Of a DNA stretch of 64,000 nucleotides, positions 1-11,784 are shown piece after piece; the first letter of the stretch is position 1; every line of letters begins with the position of its first letter. The stretch comes from Cadophora sp. MPI-SDFR-AT-0126 (taxonomy: Eukaryota; Ascomycota; Leotiomycetes; Helotiales; Ploettnerulaceae). Where the stretch lies: contig JAGMVK010000023.1 in assembly GCA_020747065.1 (NCBI GenBank), positions 496,001 to 560,000 of the forward strand, in the 5' to 3' direction. The position numbers and the translations under genes are program-made. Below the pieces are notes generated by a model. That model saw only the letters and a list, made by a program, of their open reading frames with translations. It made no database searches and was not told the origin of the DNA.

Positions 1-250
1 ATATGATACGATCACGAAATCCCTTGCCCAAAGGTCCCAGGTAGATCACTCTCGCCCTCCAACCACAACAAACATGACTTGTGCTCCAGCGTCCCAAAAA
101 TCCCTGCGTAGGGGGAGACGATTCTGTGGCAAGAATTCTCGCTTCTCATGGAAGTCGCCGAAATATTAGTCTCGGCCTCTCGGCCTTCAGATCGCCACCC
201 GGAGAGCCAGTAAGGTTATCCGACGCCCGACACCCATACGAGGTGCAGAA

Positions 251-395
251 GGTACGGAAGGGGATTTCGGTATTTTCTTTCGCTACTTGTAGAAATTTGT
301 AGGGAGAATCAGAGTGTTCGACGTTATTCTATGGTCAACAGTACCTTGCCACTGACCACGGTGGACGAGACCCACTTGGAACCCCCTTCCGTACA
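251..395. repeat. Foldback MITE, copy 1 (degraded left arm)
   Basis: The right arm, about 361-391, reads GACGAGACCCACTTGGAACC followed by CCCTTCCGTAC. The left arm near 256 keeps only GTACGGAAGGGG. The core 271-333 (TTTCTTTCGCTACTTGTAGA onward, ending CGACGTTATTCTATG) is the same as in the copy at 11785-11911, which has both arms. No transposase is present. The flanking duplication is unclear. Confidence 0.6.
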
Positions 396-953
396 GTACC
401 TTTCGTACAGCGGTTAAGTGTGGTAATAGCACTAGCAGGGGTCCGAATTTCACCCCCCTTGCAACGCAACCACAACGCACCATTAAAACACACAAAAATA
501 ATCTTATATAGAACTCCTCCTGAATATCTTCTGAACGTTGGAATGAACTGTTTAGGATGTGTATGTGTTAAGCTATCAGGTCTTAACATCAGTCGGCGAG
601 GGTACCCCCTGAAGTGCTATTACCACCCCACGGATCACAAACTTTAACTTTATTTCTACTAGTAGGTACCACTAGCGGCAAGTTAAAGACGGAATTTTCC
701 GGTGCGCGAGGAGGCGAGGAGAAGGGTCCGAGTATTCATGCGTTACTTGCTGGGCGGAAAGGGATGACGTGCAATCTCGATTGGATGTTGAAGAATTTAT
801 AGGCACGCTATTTCTTATCTATCCTTCCTTCTTTCTCATTTCTTCTCAACTGTCACTACAGTATCACTGTCCCATCGCATCCCTTTTTTCGACCCTCATT
901 CGAGACCAACAATCCCTCGCTTCCTTTTGCTTGCTATCAACGTACCTCTCGCC
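396..953. other. Upstream region of SNG1-like gene 1
   Basis: No gene is supported here. The 100 bases before the start at 954 are pyrimidine-rich (about 820-925), as is usual for leaders of well-expressed fungal genes, and the context CTCGCCATGGCA is a good initiation site. Short open frames in the stretch have no recognisable product. Confidence 0.4.
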
Positions 954-2410
954 ATGGCACGCCTACTCTGGACCGATCCATTCTGGAATGGCAAACGGAA
1001 ACCCTTCATAATCGGAGTAGTCATGTCATCTCTTTCCGTCATCATGATGTTCTTCATCGTCATGTCGTATCTCTACGGCTCAGTCTGGAGGAGTACTCAC
1101 CGAGCGAGTAATTTGAATATTTTGGCCGTTGACTATGATGGGGGGGTCATTGGAAAGTCCTTATCCGCAGGGTACTCTGCCCTGAAAGGAGACAAATTCC
1201 CGACCTTACACTTCCGTTCTGCTGAAGATTTTGGCACCGTCGAAGATATCCGGAATGCGGTGTGCAGGGGAGATTATTGGGCGGCGATATTTGCGCAAGA
1301 TGGTGCTTCCGATCGATTGTCAGCTGCTCTTGGAGGTGGAGTTGCTGCTGCTGGATACAATTCGAGCAATACTTTGACATACGTGGTAAGTCGCACCGAA
1401 CATACAGCACATTGGGATTATTCATAGCTAACAGAACTGTTCAATAGTACAACGAAGCTCGCTACCCGACTGTACAATCGGGCTACATCCTTTCGAACAT
1501 GCAAACACTCGTCGGAGCTGCTGGCTCCATATATGGCTCACTCAACGGCACCGCAGCTGCCAAATCCCTGAACACCAACGACCCGAACGCCACACTGGCC
1601 CTCCTGAATCCAATCTCGGCATCCTCGATAAACATAATGCCCACCCCGCAAGGAACCAAAGTTCTATACAACACCGTAACCCTCGTCCTACCGATCATCC
1701 AGCAGTTCTTCTTCCTCATGGCACTAAACGGCATCTCGAGCTCATTCGGTATATACGGGTACCTCTCCAGTCTCCACGTCGGCCTCATCCGGATGATCGT
1801 AGCTGTCAGTTACACATTCCTCGCCTCATTAACACTGGTCGGATACATATGGGCATTCAAGGAGAACTGGGGTGTATCGAGTAGTCAATTTGTGCTCACT
1901 TGGATGGCGATGTGGCTATACATGCACGTCAACTTCTTGGTTCTCGATGCAGTGACGGCGTTTGTGCCTTTGGCGTATGTGAGCTTTTTCGTTTTGCCCT
2001 GGGCTATCATCAACATCACTTGCACTATCTTCCCTTTCGAGCTAAGTCCCGGATTCTACGAACTCGGATATGCACTCCCAGGACATCAGGTAGTGAGCAT
2101 ATTATTCCAGGTTTGGTCTGGAGGTTGTAACAACCAGCTTTCGAGGACTCTGCCTGTTCTGTTTGCGTGGGAAATTTTCGGTTCCATTACAGGTGGGTGG
2201 GGGGTTGTTTACCGGAATAGAGCAGCTCGGGCAGAGGTTTTGAAGGAGGCAGAGGCGCAGCAACCTCCTCAGACTTCATCTACTGGTACACAGGAGATTC
2301 AAGGAAAGCCCGACCCGAATTTTAACGACCGGCGCCGCAAGGTGGAACGACGGCACACCGGACCTCCAGGATTGCCAATGCCGTTCCAGGGGGTTTACTC
2401 ACTGGTGTAA
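954..2410 (+). CDS. SNG1/DUF3533-family membrane protein, copy 1
   Basis: Two exons, 954-1385 and 1448-2410, with a 62-base GTAAGT...AATAG intron, give 464 residues. The family includes yeast SNG1, linked to nitrosoguanidine resistance and plasma-membrane lipid asymmetry. Visible features: N-terminal DPFWNGKRK just before transmembrane helix 1 (about 20-45); an extracellular-type domain with LAVDYDGGVIG, AVCRGDYWAAIF and ASDRLSAAL; PTPQGTKVLYNTV before a C-terminal bundle of about five helices; PFELSPGFYELGYALPGH; and VWSGGCNNQLSR near the end. The tail is charged and ends in LPMPFQGVYSLV. The start at 954 was chosen because it gives the same MA...DPFWNGKRK beginning as the paralogue at 20921. 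Both copies are full length and uninterrupted. The paralogue lacks this intron. Confidence 0.9.
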
Positions 2411-2615
2411 GATGGAGGGGAATTGGGTCTTTGCGATGTGAAGGTGAAGCGTACTTGAAGTTGTTCTTGCGATGGCCCTTCTAAGGTTTCAAGATTTTGC
2501 CATGCTCTTCATGATACCACCTTAGGTTACTATATAGTCCGCGAATCCTTCCACAAGTAGTGGCTGTAATAATAGCAATCGATAATGCTGAAGACATGCT
2601 TCACATAGCCAGAGC

Positions 2616-2658
<43 letters not shown>

Positions 2659-3910
2659 AAGAAAAAGGAAAGGAGGGCGAACTAAGTGGGAAATTGGTTT
2701 GCTGGAAATATATGTACAAACACTTACTCCTTTGAAGGGAGCCCTTGATTGGCTCGGCAAAGGCTGATACCCAGAGAAGTGAAGTAAAGTGAAGCGTATC
2801 AATTGCACGGCTGTAATACGAGTACGAGTTAGAAGGGTCGTCGGACATCGGTGTTCGGAGGAAAGAAGGGTGGGGATTTGCTGCAGGTCGTTTGCTTTAG
2901 CGCTTGTGGCAACTGCGGGGTTGTGGGGAAAGACCCACATGTTTTGCCACGAGACACTTCACTTCATGCAACTTCATTCAAGCTCACTTCTCTTCAGGCT
3001 GCTTGTAACTCTTCACTAACCCCACGTCGTGACAAACACCAGTGTCGATATCATCCTACCGACGCGCTGTATGCACCACCTTGGTTGCATACTCCATTTA
3101 GCTTCCAGCACGTGGCCGCCTTTCCCTGCGCCTCTCTCCCTCTCTCTACACCCTCCCCAAGACCTCATCATAGCAGCTCGTCTGCGTCAGCATAGATCAT
3201 GCTCAAACGTCCCAATCCTCGACGCGAAAAACGAGCCGCAGCACACGATTCTGGTGGAGACGACACACGACGTCAGTGTTCCGAATAGTGCAGTATCTGT
3301 ATTACTAGCGCCGTATTCAGGTGGTCTGATACATACGTCGTACCGTATCTCTGAGACCAAACGTATTAGTAGGGGTAGTGGTAATACTGTACGGTACGAG
3401 GATATACTGAGAAACTGAAGAAATACGGCGCTAAGCCTGAATTGGACTACTAACTGCACAACAACACAATAACATCGCGCTAAACAACATAGAATTAAGC
3501 TAAAAAAACGATTGCAATTGAAGAACCTTGTAAGAACAGCTATATTAGGGAGGTGAGCAACGAAATGATTAAAAATCCAAGCATCCGGGCATTCCAAAAA
3601 CAGCAACATCCAGCACACCCAGGATACAAAAAATTCAGCCCAATCGCCCCCCACATGAAAGAAACTCCGTGTAATTCGCAGATGACGTAGCTCCAGTAAG
3701 AATCTCTCCCAAATCCTCCCAGCCCCCTCCCAGCCCCCTCAATTGCGAGGCTGAAGCATCATTTACGAGGCTAAAGACCTCCCCCTCCAACTACCCCGCA
3801 ACCACGCTAGTATGCCAGTATACTAACAGTGATATTGCAATATCAAGAAATCAAGCTAATATCACTACGTATTTTCAGGCATAGTCCCATATTCACCACG
3901 TATTTTTCAG
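2411..3910. other. Intergenic region with poly(A) tract
   Basis: No supported gene. An uninterrupted run of 39 A lies at 2617-2655, followed by purine-rich DNA. A short inverted repeat AGCGCCGTATT / AATACGGCGCT sits at about 3308 and 3422. At 3866-3925 a segment of about 30 bases is imperfectly duplicated in tandem (TACGTATTTTCAGGCATAGT and CACGTATTTTTCAGAATGGT), just upstream of the regulator gene. Confidence 0.5.
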
Positions 3911-6242
3911 AATGGTCCCATATCACTGAAGTGGGGGGTGTGGTCGATACTGCAGATACTATTCGGAACACTGCACGACGTCCCCGGAAAAGGGAAAGGT
4001 ACACGCGCATAGCCTGGTACGCAACCCCCATTCGAAGACTTCCAAAGTACAGGGAGACTTGTTGACAGTTTTTAAAGCGAGTCATGCAAGTCAAGAAAGG
4101 TCAAATGCAGCGGAATTCTGCCATGCAGTCGATGCTCCGAGCTTAATGTAGAATGCACATACAACGACTACGTTCCTCAGCCGCAATTCTCGGAGTATGT
4201 ATCGAAGTTTAGCCTTTCATGGTGGCATGATTTCTGACAGAAAGCGATACAGTAGTGCGGCACTGAAGATAGGCGAGGAGCCCAGGTCTTCAACAACAGA
4301 TGCCACGCCTCCCGATCTTAACCAGCTTCTGGCAACGTTGAAACAGACCTGCGATCAAATACAATTGACAACGAGCCACTACGCTGTAGCACCTCCACCA
4401 AATCCGCCATTAGCACGGCGGCGACAGCGGAGTGAAGATGCCGAGTTCAAAGATATAACTTCTCCCTCGAATTTCGTTCACTCGCTGAATTTGGCTCGGT
4501 CTGTTTTGGAGCAGAGAGGGGTACTTTCGATTCCTGTAGATCACATCACCCCAGATGGGTCAGAATCAAAGGATGCTGCGCAGTCCCAACATACAGCTAC
4601 AGCAATGCTCCGGGCTACCCGTCCTATTCTTGATATAGGCTACGAAGGCGTCTTGCATTATCTGACGACATTCAAACTTGAAATCTACACCATATATCCT
4701 TGCATCAACCTCGGATTTGCCAAACAGAGAATTGACTTGATGTTTCGACTCCCATCTGTTTCTTCGAAGGGAAAAGTTGAAGAAGTGGAACTCGATCTCA
4801 TTGACGTAGAAATAACGAAGGCAGTCCTCGCCATCGCGATGTTGATAGAAGGTAAGGAGAGTCCGTTGAGTTCTGATATGAAGTCCCGCCTCGTCTGGAG
4901 CACAGATCAGAGCATGAATCAGGAAACCGCGCAGGTGGAGGATGTTATCATGGCTTCTTTACTCGTAAGTTTGGTCACGGTTCATTTTGATTTCAATAAA
5001 GTATTGAGATGGTTTTCACAGGCGATATACTTCATACTCAAGGACGAGGCAGTAAAGGCATGGCGAATGGCTGGAATTGCCTCCAAATCATGTATCGAGT
5101 TGGGAATGCACAACAACAGCTTTTACGAAGGGCGGAGTCCCAGTTTGGACCAATCCGCTTTCTTAGGGACTTTGTTTTGCTGCGTATATGATCTGGACAA
5201 GAGGTGCAGCTTTTTCACCAATCTTCCCTGGACATTGCATGACAAATCGATTGACCAGAGCGTTCTCAACATCGTAAGTACATCCAGAAAGTTGTTTCCT
5301 GCCGTGCACGATCCATGCTCTCTTCTTCCTTTCTCCATCAAGAACTGAGGAAGGTATATCCCTATAATAACAATTCCACAGGGTCCACGCCACCCTTTTT
5401 TATCAGCTATGGTAGCGTTAAACCGTATCCATGCAGAGATCATAGAACTCATCAACTCGTCTTCAACGGAAAAGAAGGAAAGTGACGAGCGCGCGGAATA
5501 TCTTGATTTCCGAGTCCAGAAACTGGTTGAAGGCATCCCACAAACAGGATTCTTCCCTCCAGAATCGGCGGTTGTTCATCAAAGTTCCAGGCAAATGGCC
5601 TTGAAGGCGCTCTTCCAGCTTCGTACGAACCATATCAGAATGCTCACCCATATCCCATCTTTAAGCTCCGCCCAAGCCCTGGCGTGCCGACCGCGATCAG
5701 CACGGACACTAATTTCCCTGGCAAGATCGACGGTAGAACTCCACACAGCCACAATCATGGTTGATGGAGTGAGCCGCTTTATACGGCCAATATTCGACAA
5801 GATTTTAATGGGATCAGTATCATGCATGTTCCTAGCAGCATCGTACGACCCCGGTGAGTACGGCCCTATGTGCTCTAACGATTTCCACTCCGCACTCGAC
5901 ACTCTTAGTCAATGCGACTTTAGTCTGAGTGGCCTCAAGTCCAAGATTTGGTGCACGTTAGAAGATCTGCGGTCGATTGGACAGAGCATTCAAATGCCTA
6001 CGCCGGAACAGTCCCCAGCGGTAGCGACGAGTGCAGAAGGATATTCAACCTGTCTTGGAGATATGCAGCAACAGTTCGCAGCGGGGGATTTCTTGGGATC
6101 GTTTAAAGGCCCCGATCACGATCTGCTTGCCGCTGTTTTTGGCGATTCCCACCAGGGGGCGTCAGACTCGTCCATCATGAGTAGCTACATGTATTCCGCG
6201 TACGATGAACCAGCCCTACCTCTTACTAGCTGGTATGAATGA
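3911..6242 (+). CDS. Zn2Cys6 fungal transcription factor (start unresolved)
   Basis: Nuclear regulator with an N-terminal DNA-binding cluster and a fungal-specific middle homology domain. Inferred exons: ?-4016, 4078-4194, 4241-4964, 5022-5273, 5382-6242. Joining the first three restores basic residues, then CESCKSRKVKC, SGILPCSRC and SELNVECTY, with Cys spacing C-x2-C-x6-C-x5-C-x2-C-x6-C. The first Cys codon is split by an intron (4017-4077) with an AAG acceptor. The middle region has GYEGVLHYLTTFKLEIYTIYPC, KAWRMAGIASKSCIELGMH and FWCVYD-like LFCCVYDLDKRCSFF, typical of Fungal_trans. The first exon frame (open from 3811) has no ATG, so a 5' exon or unusual start remains to be found; the start given here is only a plausible acceptor. 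It is the only regulator near the TPP enzyme, MFS, P450 and hydrolase genes, so it may control them (inference). Confidence 0.82.
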
Positions 6243-6772
6243 GACTATGAAGCGCACTAGATCACATATTTGGAGGCACGAACTAGGCACTGGGAACTAG
6301 GCAGTGAAAACGAAGTTCGAAAGTGACAGTGTATACTGTAATTGCTTCTTTTAGCTTGAAAGCTTAAAGATTTCTATAGCCTCCATGAATGCTATTGTCG
6401 GAAGTCACATCTACACATCGAAGGAGAATTAGTCATCAGATGCAGATACTGAAGAAACAACGAAGAGGATGGCTAGGTGCGAGAGGCGGTGATTCTGAGA
6501 AAGCTGTACCGCTTGCTAAGCGTGGGAGGTCAACACTCACGCGATTCACAAAGTCACAGAAATGAGAAGAGATCCAAAGAGATAGAAGCAGAGGTATATA
6601 ACAATTCGCTGTAAGCAGCTCCTTGCTAACATATTGATTAATTGTCATTACAAAGGTCCGTTCCCAAATATCCAAGGCTCCCGCTTTTACAAACCGTAGT
6701 TACAAAAGAAAACGCAAATAATTCAGCGCGTGAGGTATTTCTAAACAATTTGGAGGAAAGAGGGAGAGGAGA
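6243..6772. other. Intergenic region
   Basis: The 3' flank of the regulator gene. I see no gene, repeat or RNA here. Confidence 0.4.
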
Positions 6773-7030
6773 CTACGACGCCGTCTTCGTAGCCTTTGTC
6801 CTCAACTTCATCAGCAGAAACACCATCCCATAACTGGAAATTGCAAACAGCGCCACAATCCCGGCATCTCTCCACCCGTAATAGTATTCCGGCAGATTGA
6901 TCGTCGCGAGGTAATCGGCTCCCGTGCGATACACACACACTCTACACCCGCTCGTGGCATCGGGGTTCGTGAGGTTAGACGTAGCGCCCATGCCTTGCAT
7001 GTAGTCCGCCAAATACTCGCCGCAATCCAG
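6773..7030 (-). pseudogene. C-terminal fragment of a PDR-type ABC transporter
   Basis: About 86 codons match the last part of fungal pleiotropic-drug-resistance (ABCG) transporters: [30 protein letters not shown], then a final hydrophobic helix [21 protein letters not shown] and a basic tail [11 protein letters not shown] with a stop at 6773-6775. The NP-AT--C-C motif followed by a last helix is characteristic of this subfamily. The piece begins right after an AG at 7031-7032 that looks like an old splice acceptor, and nothing recognisable precedes it. No nucleotide-binding domain is present, so this is a remnant. Confidence 0.6.
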
Positions 7031-7799
7031 CTATTCACTTCTGGTTCAAGTTCTGATTGGCTAGCTTGTCCTACCTCCAATAATTTTTCCTCTGTTTCGG
7101 GGTGGTTCTTGCCCGAACCCCGTGTGGAAAATAAGCGAGACACTCAGAATCTGGCGAGAAATCCCTCTCTTTTGGAATCATCAATTCACACCGAATTTCA
7201 TCTTTTTAAAACTAATATACAAATGTTGTTTAATATTCAGTACTGGTTTTTTGTTCATATGAAGTTGTGTTGTAAATTACAGGAATATAATAAGGCCGTT
7301 TCGAGTGCGTATTTTGATGACCCGCTTGTTGTTCAGACCACGAGCCCTCTTTGCAATGTCGACACTAACCTCTATAATCGGCATTTCAACTCCATCCAGA
7401 AACGGTGTCCAACTTCCCCACAAACGATATCCAACCTCTATAATCGGCAGTTTACACCCATCCACAAACAGCACTCAACCTCATCCGGAAACGGCGTCCA
7501 ACTTCCTACAGGTGCCTTCCACTTCTCCACAAACTACATCCTTCAGGCAATGGACTTTTGGTTTTCCTCACTCTTAGGCTAATAAGTTAGTTGCCTCAAT
7601 TTATGGTCATCGTTCACCGTATCCCACCAGGTAGGCATCATTTCGAACGTTGTTGCCAGGTACTTGCGCCATCAGAACAGCCCTTGACTCGGGGATGTGG
7701 TCACGGACACTCCTGTGGGCGAGTCTTAGCATCTTGAATGGTTAGGAAAGCGTGGTTTGACTTTGGTTGAGGCGCTGATGTTTCTCCAGTGATTCTGAG
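7031..7799. other. Intergenic region with short imperfect repeats
   Basis: At 7369-7560 short phrases recur: ACCTCTATAATCGGCA at about 7368 and 7434, GAAACGGTGTCCAACTTCC and GAAACGGCGTCCAACTTCC at about 7400 and 7489, and several CCATCCA/CCACAAAC units. This resembles a decayed minisatellite. No convincing gene is seen. Confidence 0.4.
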
Positions 7800-8190
7800 G
7801 TGGGCGTTTGATGGTCGTTCGGATGGTTAGTTTTGTCTCGGTGCTTCTGCTGCTGCTGAGGTTTACAATATCGATCAACGCCTTTGGCTGTGACGGAATT
7901 TGAGGTTGGTTATAAAGGTGAGTGGTGGAAGACAAGTTATAGAGATGTCAGAGAAAGTGAACATAACTCGGCGCCAAACGCGTCAGAGGCATCGAATCAA
8001 CTCCGCAGACCGCCAAACTCCAAAAATGAGGTATTTGGGCCCTTTTGAATCGATATATAACCTGCGACGCGAATCTGGACTTGTGGTGGAGGTTGACAAT
8101 TGTTTGTTGTTGTTGTTGAGGAAGGAAAGAGACGAGCTTCAGCGAAAGCTTAGAACTGGTGAGGCGCATGCACATGCGCGCTAACGCAAT
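7800..8190 (+). repeat. Dispersed repeat, copy 1
   Basis: About 350-390 bases align with 34466-34880 in the same orientation. Shared blocks include TCGGTGCTTCTGCTGCTG, GCCTTTGGCTGTGACGGAAT, AATCAACTCCGCAGA, ATGAGGTATTTGGGC and GCGACGCGAATCTGGA, ending in a GCGCATGCACA...ACGCGC-type palindrome. The divergence is scattered substitutions plus small indels in a GTT run. No transposase or terminal inverted repeat was found, so this may be a solo LTR, a non-autonomous element or an old duplication. Confidence 0.7.
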
Positions 8191-8949
8191 TAGCTGCGGC
8201 GCGAGCGAACGACTTCCTTAGCCATCTGACCGCACACTCCCTGGGCACATCTACGCACATTAGCCCAAACCAGCTCGATTCGCGCAACCAAATTGAACGC
8301 GCAGGCAAGAATGTAATGCACTAGTTTGCTAGATGTCACTTGCCACACCAGTCCACCACATCAGGCCTGACTCTAGGGACAGGTACACCTTCCGGGGGGC
8401 GTTTTAGGCTGGTTGGCGGCTGTTTGTGGAGGCTGGCGCTTCTGGATGTGAAGAATTACTTTTAGAGGCGATTTGGTTTTTGAATAGTTGCTTATTATAC
8501 TGTATCCTCGATGAGTGATGGTTCTCGTGGTAGTTTATCTAATCCCCACTTCTCCGCGGTGTTCCAACTGGAGTTGGTTTTGGTTGGAAAGTCCAACCAA
8601 CAGATACGTCAAAAAATCTGCCATCTCCAGCACAGCACCAGCCACAGCTCACCACATCCAGAAGCTGTGTTGCTCTTCCAATCAACGTCTTGCACTAACA
8701 TTGCAAGTTTTGTTGCACATCGAGACTTTTTCTTTTGAATGTTGAATGCCCACATCGGACTGGCTGATTGAGTTGAGAGAAAATAAACCGACCTCTGGAT
8801 TTTGATTAGTACAGTAGCTCATCAGTCATGGAAAACAACTAATCCACGGACGAACCTATCCCCAGGAACTAAGCAACACCACCGGAGATCCAGCCTCCAT
8901 TGACTTGACACCCCAAACTACCGACGAGCGGTTCTCCCATGGAGCGATA
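8191..8949. other. Intergenic region
   Basis: No gene supported. Around 8668-8725 about 55 bases (GCTCTTCCAATCAACGTCTT through AGTTTTGTTGCACATCG) resemble, in inverse orientation, the DNA at about 63515-63570 next to the MULE. Confidence 0.4.
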
Positions 8950-9269
8950 GATCTACTGTGGATTCTGCCATGCAGATATCCAGACAGCACCATGGAAGAA
9001 ACATCCTCATTTGCGAGTCTCCAATGGGACGGGATTTGACTACGGAAACGAACGGGGCAGTTGCAAAGATGCTGAGTTGCGGGGTAGAGTACCGTGATAT
9101 ACGGCTACCGAACGTGCTATGGAGCCCCGAGATCAGGGATCTGGTTCTGGTGGATCTTGAGCGTTCGGAGATCTTGAAGCAAAGTTCATTTCTTCAAGAG
9201 ACTTCCCCGATCCAGAAGCGGAGGCACCTTCACTTAGACCTTGAGGCGTCTTGTCGAAGTTCTTTCTGA
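8950..9269 (+). pseudogene. Protein-kinase-like fragment
   Basis: The reading frame contains MLSCGVEYRDIRLPNVLW followed by DLVLVDLERSEIL and SPIQKRRH. This order matches the catalytic-loop and metal-binding part of the kinase-like proteins common in fungi (usual form GV-H-D-R--N-LW ... L-DF-R ... SPN-KR). No N-lobe or glycine-rich loop is present, and the frame opens without a good ATG. I read it as a degraded C-lobe fragment. Confidence 0.4.
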
Positions 9270-9649
9270 CGGAATTTTCATCAATCCTAGCAAGTGCTTC
9301 GGCTGGAGCGATCCATGTATTTAGGTAGCGTACAGAAATTCAACTCGTTAGATGGCCACATGGTAATGATCACTTTTGCTTACTTTTCTACGGCCATTTC
9401 TTTCTGCAGTACAGTGATTTATCCTCCCCTGTTGCCCCACTATTATCAACCGGCCCACACACATGGAGGCCTAGAAAAGCATTCGTGGGGCTGGAGCGCG
9501 GTATTTATGGAGGACAGGCACAGCCCTGCGCCAAGAATAGAGGATGGGCACGGTCGGAAAATTTATAGAGAGTAAAACCCCTGAGGTCTAACCTTCCGCC
9601 TCGCATAGAGATTTCATTGGTCACCCAATTCAGCAAAGTGCACCGTCTC
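9270..9649. other. 3' flank of the TPP enzyme gene
   Basis: I see no gene or repeat in this stretch. Confidence 0.35.
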
Positions 9650-11611
9650 CTAGAGAGTGCGGGCTAGACGAGCATCCAGAATAGCGGAAATGCCACTTTG
9701 TACAGCGGCTACGGCCCCGGGCAACTTTCGTGCCAGTTCTTCCATGGTGCTGGCTTGCTCCGCCCAGCATTTTCCTCCTGAGGCACCCTTTGCAATCATG
9801 GAGTACTCTGGGTTTGGCTCGAAAGAGATATTGAGTTCTTCGTTGGTGACTTTGGACCCCAATCCGTCTGGGTGGACGAGAAGTAAAGACTTACGAGGCG
9901 CGTTCCAGCCTGTGAAACATTTCCTGTCAGCTCAACATCCTTTACAATCACAATGTGACTCCGGGACAAGTTCGCTGGCTATAACTTACCATTGTTATTG
10001 AGCACTATGGTCAGCACTGGTATGTTGTACCTCTGCGCAATCCAATACACGCTAGAAGGTATAGAGAATAGAAAACAGCCATCGCCAATGATCTGACATA
10101 CAAACTTACCTTTCCCCCTGTGACGGACATCAGTGGCCAATTTGATACCGAGAGCCGCGCCGCCGGACCAACCCAGTCCACCTGCGCCGGAGCTGAACAC
10201 GCTTCCCGGTAATGTTGCCTGGAGCTGATCTGCTACTGTGAATGTGTTGGTGACGGCTTCCACGACCCAGATAGTGTCGACCGGACATGCTTTCCGGACC
10301 TGTGAGATCAGGTAGCCGCATCCGAACGAGTCGTCAGAGTTTGGCTCGGCCTGTGAAGCTATCGCCTTAAGCTTTCGAGTATATGACTCCTCAAGAGCGG
10401 ACCAGCGACTTGTGTAATACTCCTGGTTCGCGCTGATAGGACCCGAGAGTTCGGTCTTCAGATGTTGGACGATTTGGCCAAGCGCGAATACCGTGTTGAC
10501 GCGACAGCGCAGGATCGCATCGATGTAGAAGAGAGGCATCTGTTGTTTCAAAGGATCAACATCGAAATGGATGATCTTGGCTCCATCAGCGGGTTTGCAC
10601 TGCGTATTGATCCATGGCACATCGCAATCGACTACTAGTATCACATCGGCCGTGCGTATGGCCTCGTCCGATCCGTACCGCACGCTCAGCCAGCCAGGAT
10701 GATCTGCAGGGAAGCAGAGGTCTGAACCCATGGTGTCGAGAACACGCAGGCCCTTGAGAATGTTTGCTAACTCTACAAGCAAGGGCACCATGGCAGTATC
10801 TCGTCCAGAATAGCCCGTGATAACTAGAGGCTCCTGGGCAGATATTAAGGCTTCGGCAACGACATTCAGATGCTTCGGTGTCAATCCGCCAAGTGCCACA
10901 GGACTCCAAAACTCCTGTCGAATCTCATACGGCTCTATCACCTCTTCCATAACCTCCCGCACCCCTTGCAGGTAGACTGGACCTCGCGGCTCGCTTGTGG
11001 CGAAGCTCAAAGCTCGATTGACCATCTGCTTAATGTTCTTGCCCTTTTTCAGTTCGGCGGTGTAACGACAGTATTGTGATACTATCGCTTTCTGGTCCGG
11101 GACGTCTTGTAGCCAGTGAATGAACTCGGTTCTGCTACCGCGATACTCGCCTTCCATCGTGCATGGAGAGAGACCGGCAAAAATCAACACAGGCACACGG
11201 CCGACGCTAGCATTGTGTATGGCACAGCCAACTGCTTGTGTTCCAACGTCGACATGCACAATAACGGCTTGAGGTTCTCCTGTGACACGAGCGTACCCAT
11301 CCGCTATTGACAGTGCCACCATCTCGCTCGGACAGGTGATGAACTTTGGGAATCTGTCCGGCCTTTCGCGCTGCCCTTTGACCATCGCCTCCATGATGCT
11401 AGGATGATCCGATCCTAGATTCACAAAACAATAACGCACGCCAGCCTACACAAAAGCATATTAGCAGAGCTTCGACGGCAGACCAGTATTCTCCGGCATC
11501 ATAAGTAAATACATACATCCCAAAGCGCCTCGAAAAATGCCGATGATGCTGTATACTCCCTGTTCCCATGGTCAGCGTGTTGTCAGCTATCAACATGGGT
11601 TTTTCTCACAT
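9650..11611 (-). CDS. TPP-dependent acetolactate-synthase-like enzyme
   Basis: Thiamine-diphosphate enzyme of the acetolactate synthase/benzoylformate decarboxylase superfamily; substrate unknown. Exons on the minus strand: 11611-11610 (AT of the start codon, inferred), 11559-11517, 11445-9990, 9909-9650, giving 586 residues. The N-terminal PYR domain carries RYCFVNLGSDHPSIMEAM and CPSEMVALSIADGYAR; Glu56 is the expected cofactor-activating residue. The C-terminal domain has IIGDGCFLFS (about 467-476) and LNNNGWNAPRKS, the GDG...NN cofactor motif, completed only when intron 9910-9989 is removed. The last introns are GTAAGT...CACAG and GTATGT...TGTAG. The frame before EYTASSAFFEALWD has no ATG; an intron 11560-11609 would join AT to G and create MEYTAS. 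It lies between the regulator and the MFS gene. Family membership is clear; the start is an inference. Confidence 0.85.
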
Positions 11612-11784
11612 CTTGCTGGTAAGGCAAAATCAGGCCTAAAAAGTCCAAGCATGAAACGCGTTCAATTTGTGACTGCTTTGAGCAGGAGAGGTGGTGTAGT
11701 GGTGTATATGGGCCAGAAACTTCGCGACGAGTGTTTTTGCGATAGAGATGCGGTCTCGGCTTGCAGCAGCGATAATCTACTTAG

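Noticed and set aside
411..475. tRNA-like phrase (GGTAATAGCACTAGCAGGGG, then TCCGAATTTCACCCC)
   Set aside because: It recalls a T-arm, but no acceptor or anticodon stem can be paired around it.
2411..2655. Copy 1 of the SNG1-like gene as a processed retrocopy because of the poly(A)
   Set aside because: The gene contains an intron, and the A run is over 200 bases past the stop without duplications.
2522..2940. Two overlapping minus-strand frames rich in Phe
   Set aside because: They are translations of the poly(A) tract and purine-rich flank, with no domain.
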